A DNA stretch of 57,667 nt from Fibrobacter succinogenes (GTDB lineage Bacteria; Fibrobacterota; Fibrobacteria; Fibrobacterales; Fibrobacteraceae), in the NCBI RefSeq assembly GCF_902779965.1, contig NZ_CACZDK010000036.1, positions 1 through 57,667 of the forward strand, given 5' to 3'. The translations under genes and the position numbers were made by a program. Under the pieces are notes generated by a model that was not told the origin of the DNA, made no database searches, and saw nothing but the letters and a program-made list of their open reading frames with translations. Numbering within the stretch: position 1 is the stretch's first letter; the number at the start of each line of letters is the position of its first letter. Positions 25,210-33,615 of the stretch are shown piece after piece.

Positions 25210-26505
25210 ATGAAAAAGCTCTATATACTGTTTATAGTGTTGTTTGTTTTAGCCTGTACGGACAGTGTGACGACAAGACCTGATGATGGACGGAATGGGC
25301 AAGAGGAGAGCCTGTTTGGCTGGCGGTGGGATGATTTTGTTCCTGTTCCTGACCACTCGAGGTTATATGGCGGATTGAGGGAAATATTCCATGTTGGGGA
25401 TTGGATTGTTTTGAGGGATGACTATTATTCTAGCAATGAGTATACATCCCCTGGAAAAATTACGTTGACTCCAAGAATATTCGCTTCAAAAATTGGTTCA
25501 ACGCAGTGGGATACTTTGTCTAGTTCTGAATGGATCAGGTATATCTATGGCGATTCCTCGGGGCTGTATGCGGGGACGCAGCTTAGTGGCAAGGTGCTGA
25601 AGTATGATTTTGAACGTCATATGTGGAATGAAATATATGCGTTGAAATTCGATTCAGCTGGCTTTTACAGTGTTTATGGAATAACAATGTATAGGGGTTG
25701 GCCTGTAGTATGTATTGCCGGATTTGAGGATAGTACGGACCTTCGTCAAGAAACAATAAAACTGTTTATGAAAATGCAGACGGATACAGGCTGGGCGGAT
25801 ATCACGTATGACTATGATTCTTCCAAGGAATATCCTTTCCAGTTTCACAAGGGCGTGGAGCTGAACGGCAAATTGTATGCGATTAGCGGCGCTCGCGGGA
25901 TGTGGCGCTATGATGGACGTTGGAAAAAAATGGCCAGGATCCCTCATGCGGAATGGGCGATTTGGGAAAAACAGTATGCCTATGATACAAGCGAGATAAT
26001 TATGGATATTGTTGTGCATAAGGGCAAAATCTACGTTTTTGGGGAAAAGTCCTCAACATATGTGCTAGAGTATGATGAGGCGATGGATATGTGGAATCCT
26101 GTTGACAGTGTCATTGCAACGTATGATGACACTATAGATACTAATGCTGCTTGGGTTGATCCTTATAGGGGGCAAAGGCTTTATCGAAATACGCCACCTT
26201 ACAAGTATTCCCTTGCTTCTGATGGAAAGCATCTTTTTGTTGCTGGAGATGATCCTTCTCTCCCGGCGGTGTATATGGGCGATTATGGAGAGCCATACGG
26301 TATCGAGGAAAAAGGGTGGCGCTATGTTGATGGAAACTGGTGCTCAGAAGAAACTTTTTCCTGCACATCTACCGAAGGTACTTATGATATGGAAGTTGTG
26401 GGCGACACGTTGTATATGGCGAACTGGAAGGGTCTCCTGAAATTCCCCTTGGCGGATTTGGACAGCGCGATATCCAATCGTGATCCGTACCCATCTGCAA
26501 ACTGA
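25210..26505 (+). CDS. Lipoprotein with beta-propeller-like repeats
   Basis: This 431-residue protein has a lipoprotein signal ending FVLAC (Cys16). The mature chain has repeated strands of the kind GKLYAISGARGMWRYDGRW, GKIYVFGEKSS, GKHLFVAGDD and GDTLYMANWKG, spaced about 50-70 residues apart, as in Kelch or similar propellers. The start at 25,210 is chosen because GGAGG lies 7 nt upstream; an in-frame ATG 36 nt earlier would weaken the signal peptide. Function is not known. The repeats suggest ligand or protein binding at the cell surface. Confidence 0.75.
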   Translation: MKKLYILFIVLFVLACTDSVTTRPDDGRNGQEESLFGWRWDDFVPVPDHSRLYGGLREIFHVGDWIVLRDDYYSSNEYTSPGKITLTPRIFASKIGSTQWDTLSSSEWIRYIYGDSSGLYAGTQLSGKVLKYDFERHMWNEIYALKFDSAGFYSVYGITMYRGWPVVCIAGFEDSTDLRQETIKLFMKMQTDTGWADITYDYDSSKEYPFQFHKGVELNGKLYAISGARGMWRYDGRWKKMARIPHAEWAIWEKQYAYDTSEIIMDIVVHKGKIYVFGEKSSTYVLEYDEAMDMWNPVDSVIATYDDTIDTNAAWVDPYRGQRLYRNTPPYKYSLASDGKHLFVAGDDPSLPAVYMGDYGEPYGIEEKGWRYVDGNWCSEETFSCTSTEGTYDMEVVGDTLYMANWKGLLKFPLADLDSAISNRDPYPSAN

Positions 26506-26578
26506 AATGTAGTTGCATATATTTAAATATTTGCATAGAAATAGCCGCGAGTCGTCTTTTTTTACTATCTTTGCGTCC

Positions 26579-27292
26579 ATGAAATTTTCAGATGGTGTAA
26601 AAGACGGGCTTCCGATAGGGCTTGGCTATTTTGCGGTTTCGTTCTCGTTCGGTATTGCTGGCTCGAATTTCTTGTCTTGGCCGCTTGTAACGCTTATTTC
26701 CATGACGAACTTGACCTCGGCAGGGCAGTTTGCTGGCCTCCAGATTATGACGGATGCTGCCGGAACTTTTATCGAAATGGCGCTTGCGACGTTCTTTATC
26801 AACCTCCGCTATTCGTTGATGGCTATTTCCCTGTCGCAAAAGGTTTCTCCGGATTTTGGAACCGGGAAGCGTTTGCTTTTGGCAACAGGCATTACCGACG
26901 AAATCTTTGCTGTTGCCATGTCGCAAAAAAGCGTGACTCCGATCTATTTCTTAGGGCTCATGACGCTACCTTACATTGGATGGTCTTCGGGGACTGCCGT
27001 TGGTGCAATTTGCGGCGAAGTCCTCCCGGCGATGGTGACAAACGCTCTTGGCGTTGCGCTTTATGGCATGTTTGTTGCAATCGTTGTCCCGCAGATGAAG
27101 GTGCACAAGCCGACCATTTTTGCGGTGGCGATTGCTGTTGCGCTTAGTTGCGCGTTTAAATTTATCCCTGCCCTCAGTTGCGTTTCCGTAGGCTTTGCGA
27201 TTATTATTTGCGCTCTTGTTGCTTCCCTTGTGGCGGCAGCGCTGTTCCCCATGAAAGACTTGAATGCAGATGGCGAAGGAGCTGGCAAATGA
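26579..27292 (+). CDS. azlC: AzlC family branched-chain amino acid exporter subunit
   Basis: This 237-residue membrane protein resembles the large subunit of the AzlCD (LIV-E) exporter: FSDGVKDGLPIGLGYFAVSF near the N-terminus, SAGQFAGLQIM, and NLRYSLMAISLSQK. The start is ATG 26,579, where the family similarity begins. There is no ribosome binding site; TACTATCTTTG (26,563-26,573) lies just upstream, so the transcript may have a very short leader. azlD overlaps its stop codon. Confidence 0.9.
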   Translation: MKFSDGVKDGLPIGLGYFAVSFSFGIAGSNFLSWPLVTLISMTNLTSAGQFAGLQIMTDAAGTFIEMALATFFINLRYSLMAISLSQKVSPDFGTGKRLLLATGITDEIFAVAMSQKSVTPIYFLGLMTLPYIGWSSGTAVGAICGEVLPAMVTNALGVALYGMFVAIVVPQMKVHKPTIFAVAIAVALSCAFKFIPALSCVSVGFAIIICALVASLVAAALFPMKDLNADGEGAGK

Positions 27293-27612
27293 ATATCGAC
27301 ATGCAGACTTACGTGATTTATTTGCTCGTCATGGCTGGCGTGACACTTTTTTTGCGTGCCGTGCCGTTCATTTTGCTTCGCAAAAAGCTTAAGAGCGTAT
27401 TCTGGAGTTCTTTCCTCGCTTATGTGCCGTACACGGTGCTGAGTGCCATGACGGTGCCTGCGATTTTCTTTGCGACAGACAGCCGTATTACGGGAGCCTG
27501 TGCGCTTTTCGCTGCGGTAGTCGCTTCGCTCCTTGGCGGTGGCCTTGTGACCGTCGCCGCGGTATCTTGCATTACCGTGCTTGGCGTTGATGGGCTGATG
27601 CTCTTGTTTTGA
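27289..27612 (+). CDS. azlD: AzlD family transporter subunit
   Basis: This 107-residue protein has about four hydrophobic segments and the AzlD-like pattern LRAVPFILLRKK near residues 20-31, then YVPYTVLSAMTVPAIF. The start overlaps the azlC stop (ATGA), with AAGGAG in front. Together with AzlC it should form a branched-chain amino acid exporter in the inner membrane. Confidence 0.9.
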   Translation: MNIDMQTYVIYLLVMAGVTLFLRAVPFILLRKKLKSVFWSSFLAYVPYTVLSAMTVPAIFFATDSRITGACALFAAVVASLLGGGLVTVAAVSCITVLGVDGLMLLF

Positions 27613-27981
27613 AATTTTGCCGTTTTTTACGTAAAAATGAGGCGAATTTGCGGAGTTTTTACGTAAAATTGAATACAAAGTAAATAAAATCGCTCGAAAA
27701 AAGTGGCTCGTAGGACATTTTCCTGATTTTTTAGGGTGATAAATACCTGTTTAAGGGCTAAAAAGTTTTCAAAAAGATTGGAGTCCTTGTTGAAATGCCG
27801 GATTTGTTACATACAACGTTGTAAAATTACGTTAAAAATGTTGAATTTGAATAGAAATTGACGTAAAAAGAGGGCATTTTTGAAAATTTCGTTTTTTCTG
27901 AACATAAAAAGCATGTCTCCGTGACGACTAAATTGTATATTCTTGCGTGTAGAATTTGTTTTTCGTTATTTTGGAGCTGAA
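27613..27981. other. AT-rich intergenic region with ACGTAAAA motifs
   Basis: No gene is seen. TTTTTTACGTAAAAA (27,623-27,636) and TTTTTACGTAAAA (27,656-27,668) match the palindrome found upstream of module 2. Partial forms (TTACGTTAAAAA near 27,827, GACGTAAAAA near 27,860) and the palindrome TACAACGTTGTA (27,812-27,823) follow. TATATTCTTG near 27,935 may be the -10 region of the next gene. Confidence 0.7.
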
Positions 27982-29085
27982 ATGGATATTGGAACCCTTC
28001 ATTTTCAAAATCCCGAAGCCTTTTGGCTGTTGTTGTTCGTGCCGCTGTTGATTGCTCTTTATGTTTACCGTCAACAGCGCCGTAAGAGTACGATTAAGTT
28101 CCCGGCGCTCGCCCTTGCAAAAAAGGCTGTGCCGAGCCGTCGTGTAAAGTTTAGGCATATAGTCCCAGCGTTGCGACTTGCAGCACTTGTTTGCTTTGTC
28201 GTGGCGCTCGCCCGCCCGCAGAATGCGATGGAAGTCGAATACACCTCGACCGATGGTGTTGATATTATGCTGGCGTTAGACGTTTCGGGTTCTATGGGAA
28301 CGCTCGATATGCTCACTCGCACGGAACAGGCTAAGCTTGGCGTGATGAACGCTGAACGCATTTTGAAAAAAGGTGAATACTGGAAATACAGTCGTCTCGG
28401 ATATGCTCAGGACGTGATTGCCGAATTCATCGGTAAGCGCCATAGCGACCGCATTGGGCTTTCCGCTTTTGGTTCCCGCTCGTTTATGCAGTGCCCGCTC
28501 ACGATGGATTACGGTTCCTTGCTCGAAATCCTGAAGGCTAGCGATGACCTGGCTCGCGATACGCTTGTAAACAACAGGACGGCAATTGGCGATGGCCTTA
28601 TGAATGCTCTTGCCCGACTCAAGATGTCGGATGCCAAGTCCCGCGTGGTGATTCTTTTGACCGATGGCCGTGACAATGCGAGCGTTGTGCCGCCGGTACG
28701 CGCTGCCGAAGTGGCAAAGTCGTTGGGCGTAAAGGTCTATACGGTTGGTGTTGGAAAAAAGAATGGCAAGATTTTGGCGTTCCAGCAGAACCCGTGGACA
28801 GGTGAAATCTCCTGGGGCGAACGCGATATCCAGCCCGAAGAAGGCATTGACGAAGGCGTGTTGAAAGAGATTGCTGCAAAGACGGGTGGCCGTTTCTACC
28901 GTGCCGAAAACAAGGACGAACTCGAAAAGATTTACTCTGAAATCGATGAACTCGAAAAAACTGAAATTGAGACAATTGCCTACGCTCGCTATGCGGAAAA
29001 ATTCTATCCGTGGCTTTTGGTCGGTGCGCTCCTCATTTTGCTGGAATTAATCCTCGCGAACACAAGATTCGTGAGAATCCCGTAA
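27982..29085 (+). CDS. BatA-like VWA domain membrane protein
   Basis: This 367-residue protein has N-terminal membrane segments (about 13-29 and 60-77), a von Willebrand factor A domain with the metal site DVSGS (100-104) and TDGRDN, and a C-terminal membrane helix (about 343-360). The layout and the ALARPQN motif before the VWA domain are typical of BatA in the aerotolerance (Bat) loci. The start ATG 27,982 has GGAG 6 nt upstream. A second VWA protein lies 1.6 kb downstream beyond an opposing gene. The moxR and DUF58 genes that usually accompany these are not in the window. Confidence 0.85.
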   Translation: MDIGTLHFQNPEAFWLLLFVPLLIALYVYRQQRRKSTIKFPALALAKKAVPSRRVKFRHIVPALRLAALVCFVVALARPQNAMEVEYTSTDGVDIMLALDVSGSMGTLDMLTRTEQAKLGVMNAERILKKGEYWKYSRLGYAQDVIAEFIGKRHSDRIGLSAFGSRSFMQCPLTMDYGSLLEILKASDDLARDTLVNNRTAIGDGLMNALARLKMSDAKSRVVILLTDGRDNASVVPPVRAAEVAKSLGVKVYTVGVGKKNGKILAFQQNPWTGEISWGERDIQPEEGIDEGVLKEIAAKTGGRFYRAENKDELEKIYSEIDELEKTEIETIAYARYAEKFYPWLLVGALLILLELILANTRFVRIP

Positions 29086-29234
29086 TTTAGATGAGAGATT
29101 AGAGAACGCTCACGCCGTTCGCTACAGACGAGAGAATAATAATGGCACTTCGTGCATCTTTTTATGGGCGGCTATGCCGCGACTAATTACCTCTCTCGTC
29201 TATCGTCTATAGGCTCGTAGAGCCGTTCTTTCGT
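29086..29234. repeat. Composite inverted repeat between convergent genes
   Basis: AGACGAGAGA (29,126-29,135) and TCTCTCGTCT (29,192-29,201) enclose two smaller hairpins, GCAC-TTC-GTGC (29,145-29,155) and GCGGC-TAT-GCCGC (29,168-29,180). GGCTC-GTA-GAGCC (29,212-29,224) follows. It may act as a two-way terminator. The GACGAGA motif recurs at 40,925-40,972. Confidence 0.75.
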
Positions 29235-30404
29235 CTACTCTTTAGGTGCGGGAGTTTCTGGCTTGTAGCAGTTCTTCTTTGCTTCGGCGAAAATCTTGGA
29301 AATATTGCTTGTCGAGATGTTTGAAATCTCGGCATAGTGCAGGCTGAACGAAATTTTCCATGTCGTCATGTCCGTTTGCATGCTGTCGCGGTCGCATTCG
29401 CGGACGAGCTTTTGGCAGAAGGCTTCGATTTCGGACACTTCATCGCGTTCCATTACAATAGCGAACTGGCTTTCGCCGGTCCTTGCCAAAAATGTGTTTT
29501 GGCCTCTGCATTGGCGCTTCAAGAACGAGGAAAGGTCTACGAGTACACGGTCGGACATTTCGTAACCGAAATTGCGGACAATCGCTTTGAAGTAGTCCAC
29601 TTCCAAAACGAGGAGGAACAATCGCTTGCTTGGGTCCTGATGTTGTGTGATAAACTGGAGGTAATCCACCAGGCGGATCTTGTTGTTTACGTTAGTGAGC
29701 GGGTCCGAAGTAATCCTGAATTTTAGAAGTGTGACGTAAACGTGCAAAAGTGTTAGTGCAAAAATAGGGTCGGTGAGCGGAATGTCTGGGACGAAATACT
29801 GAATAATGCAGGTGCTGCTTGGAACAAGGGCGATGAACGAAAGGTAGAACGCTTCTTTTTTATTCGTGGAATTCTTTTGCGTAATGGCATGCTGGATGCC
29901 GAGGAACATTGTTGCAATAACATAAAGGAAGTTCAGCCCAATGAGGAACGGCATAAGCCTTCTGAACTGGAGTGACGTCGTGTGGCAGTCGTTTGTAAAA
30001 CCATAAATGCTGATGCCGATACAAATGAATATACCGATGATGCTAGGCGTCGAAAACAGCGGAAATAGGTGCTTGTATGAGTAGACGCTCTTGCGGATTC
30101 TGAGAAAAATGAAAGAAAACCACAATTGAGCAAGGAGGAGCGAGGCGCTAAGACTCAGCGCGTACATGACTGCATAAATAACGCAGATTTTCTGATTGCT
30201 TGCGTAAAGGTCGCTCTGTATATGGATCGAATAAAGCATCTTGGTCACCGTGCTTAGCACGATGTAGATGATGGTATCGATGATGGTAAAACCGAGAATG
30301 CGCTCTTCGAGGTGTCTAAGGATGCTGTCTTTGAACTGTAGCAGCGTAATAAGCAACACTGCTATACAGATGACGTTTATTTCTATTAAACCTATGTATG
30401 ACAT
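29235..30404 (-). CDS. Membrane GGDEF-domain protein with degenerate motif
   Basis: This 389-residue protein has about six or seven membrane helices (roughly 1-225) and a C-terminal GGDEF-like domain (about 232-375): DPLTNVNNKIRLVDYL, then a long FLLVLEVDYFKAIVRNFGYE and FLARTGESQFAIVM. The signature GGDEF reads GESQF, so the residues that bind metal and GTP are altered and diguanylate cyclase activity is unlikely. Such domains can act as nucleotide sensors or be inert. It faces the two VWA genes from the opposite strand. The family is clear; the role is not. Confidence 0.85.
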   Translation of the reverse strand: MSYIGLIEINVICIAVLLITLLQFKDSILRHLEERILGFTIIDTIIYIVLSTVTKMLYSIHIQSDLYASNQKICVIYAVMYALSLSASLLLAQLWFSFIFLRIRKSVYSYKHLFPLFSTPSIIGIFICIGISIYGFTNDCHTTSLQFRRLMPFLIGLNFLYVIATMFLGIQHAITQKNSTNKKEAFYLSFIALVPSSTCIIQYFVPDIPLTDPIFALTLLHVYVTLLKFRITSDPLTNVNNKIRLVDYLQFITQHQDPSKRLFLLVLEVDYFKAIVRNFGYEMSDRVLVDLSSFLKRQCRGQNTFLARTGESQFAIVMERDEVSEIEAFCQKLVRECDRDSMQTDMTTWKISFSLHYAEISNISTSNISKIFAEAKKNCYKPETPAPKE

Positions 30405-30704
30405 TCTCGCAACCTAAACCTTAAACCAAAATATAAATAATTGCAAGCTTTTTGTATGAAAACAATTGCAAACAGTAGAAAGTAGGCAATGGCTAGTAAA
30501 CAGGAATGCAGTCATCCTCGCTACGCGAGGAACCATACATATTTCGCAAACAGTACTGTATGGATCCTCTTCGAGGATGACAATTCCTAACCACCAACCA
30601 CTTTCTAAAACACAAGCTGGTAACTATTGACTAATATCTAGTAACTTTGAATTTTGTATATTCTTCTTGCTTATTTGAATTAAAGCAGTTTATCGGAGTA
30701 GATA
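30405..30704. repeat. Intergenic region with GTCATCCTCG palindromes
   Basis: A unit GTCATCCTCGCTACGCGAGG lies at about 30,511-30,530, and a unit in the opposite orientation, GGATCCTCTTCGAGGATGAC, at about 30,562-30,581. TA-rich short repeats follow. A promoter-like TGTATATTCTTC sits near 30,655. No gene is seen. Confidence 0.7.
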
Positions 30705-31733
30705 ATGAGATTTGCTGAACCGAACTTTTTGTGGGGCCTTTTTACACTGCCTCTTTTTGCGCTTTTGTTTGTGTATGCGTACCATCGTCGTAAAAAATTG
30801 GCGGCTCGTTTTGTATCGCTTTCGATGCTTTCGAAACTTTCGACAAGCGTTTCTCCGTGGCGCCGATTGACGAAAGTTCTGTTGTTGCTCTTGGCCATTG
30901 CGTTTTTGTTCGTAGCGTTAGCTCGTCCGCAGTGGGGCCGCAAGATGGAACATGTGGAACGCCGTGGTCAAGATCTCGTGCTTGTGCAGGATATTTCACT
31001 TTCGATGCTCGCTGAAGATGTAAAGCCGAATCGTTTGGTCCGTAGCCGCCATGAGATTTCATCTTTCCTCGAATCGCTCACGGGTGACCGTGTGGGCTTG
31101 GTGGCGTTCAGTGGCGAAGCCCAGGTAATGGTGCCTTTGACGCTCGATTATGGCACGGTGCAGATGGTGCTTCGCGAACTGAATCCGGGCTGGCTCATGC
31201 CGGGCACGAACTTGGAAAAGGCTATCCGTAAAGGAATGACTTTGTTCAAAAATTTCGGTGGTGCAAGTCAGCATTCTATCATGATTCTCATGAGCGATGG
31301 TGAAGAACTTGAAGCCGCCGCAGTCAATGCCGCCAAGGAAGCTGCCGAGATGGGCATCAAGATTTACACAATTGGTATCGGTTCTCGCGAAGGCGTGCCT
31401 ATACCGCTCAAGGACAAAAATGGCGGGAGTGTCTATAAGAAGGATATGCAGGGAAATATCGTAACGACGCGCCTTGAAGAAGGGACGCTCCAAGAAATTG
31501 CGAATGTGACCGGCGCGCTATACTTCTATGCTAGTCCAGGCGAGTTCCAGTTGCAAAAGGTCTTGACCGAAATCGCGACTCTTGAAAAGAAAGACCAGAG
31601 CAGCGACCGCATGGAAAATTATCAGGACCGCTATCAGATATTCCTCGGGCTTGCCGCGCTGTTATTCTTGATTGAAGCCGTTGTTTCGGAACGCGGCCGC
31701 CGCCGTAAGCAGCTGAATGGAAGATTCAGTTGA
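30705..31733 (+). CDS. BatB-like VWA domain membrane protein
   Basis: This 342-residue protein has N-terminal helices (about 9-26 and 56-73), the VALARPQWG motif, a VWA domain with metal site DISLS (96-100) and MSDGEE, and a C-terminal helix (about 310-327). The DGTLEEI-like block appears here as EGTLQEIANVTGALYF. It is similar in layout to the BatA-like protein upstream and should face the periplasm. Its likely partner is that protein. Confidence 0.85.
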   Translation: MRFAEPNFLWGLFTLPLFALLFVYAYHRRKKLAARFVSLSMLSKLSTSVSPWRRLTKVLLLLLAIAFLFVALARPQWGRKMEHVERRGQDLVLVQDISLSMLAEDVKPNRLVRSRHEISSFLESLTGDRVGLVAFSGEAQVMVPLTLDYGTVQMVLRELNPGWLMPGTNLEKAIRKGMTLFKNFGGASQHSIMILMSDGEELEAAAVNAAKEAAEMGIKIYTIGIGSREGVPIPLKDKNGGSVYKKDMQGNIVTTRLEEGTLQEIANVTGALYFYASPGEFQLQKVLTEIATLEKKDQSSDRMENYQDRYQIFLGLAALLFLIEAVVSERGRRRKQLNGRFS

Positions 31734-31833
31734 GGCATGGGGTGTGAGGTCGTGCCGTTGGCACTTTGAGGCATGATTTGAATTGCAATAAAAAAGGCCC
31801 GCAACGGAGTGCGGGGTGACAGAGTATAGAAAA

Positions 31834-31862
31834 GGCCCGGCGCGCTCGCGTCGGGTCTTTTT
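31834..31862 (+). terminator. Intrinsic terminator after the BatB-like gene
   Basis: GGCCCGGCGCG (31,834-31,844) pairs with CGCGTCGGGTC (31,847-31,857), including two G-T pairs, and is followed by TTTTT. A weaker CCCGCA/TGCGGG hairpin lies just before it (31,798-31,815). Confidence 0.85.
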
Positions 31863-31880
31863 CATAGGAGGGATTGAAGA

Positions 31881-31972
31881 AGCCTTCCTGGTGGGGCTGT
31901 GTCTCGACTGGAGATCGGTGCGGAAGCCGGAGGTAGGCTTACTACGCGTGTTGTGGGGCCACTAGGAAGGCT
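31881..31972 (+). ncRNA. Candidate structured RNA of unknown class
   Basis: AGCCTTCCTGGTGG (31,881-31,894) pairs with CCACTAGGAAGGCT (31,959-31,972) as a 14-bp closing stem with one G-T pair. Inside are TCTC-GACTG-GAGA (31,902-31,914) and AAGCC...GGCTT (31,924-31,940). The segment is GC-rich, lies between a terminator and an AT-rich promoter-like stretch, and has no open frame. It could be a small RNA, or a leader element of the next gene. The strand is taken from the neighbours. I could not match it to SRP RNA, 6S RNA or a riboswitch by eye. Confidence 0.4.
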
Positions 31973-32073
31973 CATTTATTAATATATGCTTATTTGCAGA
32001 ATGGGGAGCGATAAACCTGAAAATGATTGCTCTATATTGGAATGTTCCTTTTTAGTTTACTATTTTCTAGTTG

Positions 32074-33594
32074 ATGAATACGAAATATTTAGTTTCTGCT
32101 GCGTTTTTGGCCTCTTTGGCTTCTTTGACTGCATGTTCCTTGATGCCTAATTTTGGCTCAAAATCCAAGGGAACGGTGGATGTATATGCCGCTGCCGCTC
32201 AGGATTCTGCCAATGTGAAGGGAGCTTTGGAAGGTGTGCCCGGACATTATAGTAAGATTGAATTTCCGGAATACAAGTATGTGGCTCCGTATCCAAAGGA
32301 TTTCCGCGTGGAAATTGCAGATGGCATTACGGGTTACATCGTAAGCGACAGTACGCTTCCGCTTGTGGACTTTACGGTCTATTTTGAAGAAAACAATGTG
32401 CCGCAGGTCCTCAAAGACAAGGCCGCTTTCGAAATGGTTGGCTCCATGATCCGTCGTGGTGCGGGTGGTGGAATTACTCCGCATGCCCTTGAAGACTCCC
32501 TTGAATTTGTGAGCGCCTCGATTTCCACAAGTGTCGGAACTTACCTCTCTGCGTTCGACATCAACTGCCTTTCGAAGGATTTTCCGTCGATGCTTGAACT
32601 TGCGAGGAAAGTGCTCACGGCGCCTGCGTTCGACAAGACTCAGTTAGAGATTGTTAAGGCGAATTTTGTCACGGCTTATGAGCGCCGCTACGAAACTCCG
32701 GCCAAGGTTCTTTCGGCACTGAAATCCAAGGTGAACTATGCACCGAATCCGCGCCTCTGGGATGCGAATGCTGCCGAATACAAGGCAGTGACCGCTGCTG
32801 ATGTAAAGCGCTTGGCCAAGGGCGTTTTCTCTTCTAAGCGAATTGTCTTTGCGCTTGCCGGTGATGTGAACAAGGATTCTGCGGTGACCATGCTCAAGCA
32901 GTTCTTTGCAGATTGGAATGTTGCCTTGCCAAAGACGGAAAAGCCGAAGCCAGAAAAGCTTACGTTTGCACGTAAGCCCGGTGTGTACGTGGTCGATAAG
33001 GACATCACACAGGCGAACATTACCATGAACCAACCGTTTGTGATGCGCCCGCATCCGGATTATTACCCGACCGCTGTGGCTAGCTTTATTTTGGGTGGTG
33101 GCAGTTTCAGTTCGCGACTCATGAACCGCGTTCGTAGCGATGAAGGCCTTGCTTATAGCGTTTATAGCACGGTTGGCAACGATTATCGCGATACGGCGAT
33201 GACGACGATTGCGCTCCAGACGAAAGTGGAAACGGTGGATTTTGCCTTGAAACTCGTTTTTGAAGAAGTTGAAAAACTTGCGAAAGAAGGTCCGACTCCC
33301 GAAGAGTTGGAACAGGCTAAGAAGTCCTTGGTTGAAAGCTTGCCGAGCCTTTTTGACTCACCGTCTTCGACGGCTTCCATTTTTGCAAAGGGTGAACTTC
33401 TTGGAAAATCGGACGATCATTATTTAGATTATGTGAAGGAAATCACGGCAGTGACGGCTGAACAGGTCAAGGAAATGATCGCTAAGTATTTTGATAGAAA
33501 CAAGATGACGATTTCGATTGTCGGTCCTGTTTCCATGTTCGAATCGCTGAAACCGTTTACGGTGATTCCTTTGGATAGTCTTGAATTTCGTTAA
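32074..33594 (+). CDS. M16-family peptidase-like lipoprotein without zinc motif
   Basis: This 506-residue protein has a lipoprotein signal ending SLTAC (Cys21) and two M16 peptidase-like halves. Where active members have HxxEH, this one has AAFEMVGSMIRRGAGGG, so the zinc site is absent. The second half keeps the R/Y region in a recognisable form (GGGSFSSRLMNRVRSDEGLA, then YSVYS). Non-catalytic M16 chains often pair with an active one. None is visible nearby, so a partner elsewhere or a binding role is inferred. ATG 32,074 is chosen over the adjacent TTG. Confidence 0.85.
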   Translation: MNTKYLVSAAFLASLASLTACSLMPNFGSKSKGTVDVYAAAAQDSANVKGALEGVPGHYSKIEFPEYKYVAPYPKDFRVEIADGITGYIVSDSTLPLVDFTVYFEENNVPQVLKDKAAFEMVGSMIRRGAGGGITPHALEDSLEFVSASISTSVGTYLSAFDINCLSKDFPSMLELARKVLTAPAFDKTQLEIVKANFVTAYERRYETPAKVLSALKSKVNYAPNPRLWDANAAEYKAVTAADVKRLAKGVFSSKRIVFALAGDVNKDSAVTMLKQFFADWNVALPKTEKPKPEKLTFARKPGVYVVDKDITQANITMNQPFVMRPHPDYYPTAVASFILGGGSFSSRLMNRVRSDEGLAYSVYSTVGNDYRDTAMTTIALQTKVETVDFALKLVFEEVEKLAKEGPTPEELEQAKKSLVESLPSLFDSPSSTASIFAKGELLGKSDDHYLDYVKEITAVTAEQVKEMIAKYFDRNKMTISIVGPVSMFESLKPFTVIPLDSLEFR

Positions 33595-33615
33595 ACTTTA
33601 AAAAGCGAGGTGTCT

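Noticed and set aside
31881-31972. SRP (4.5S) RNA or 6S RNA
   Set aside because: A GGAA and an ACGCGTGTTGTGGG recall parts of 4.5S RNA, but the conserved core around the GGAA loop (AGCAGC side) is not present and the fold is branched.
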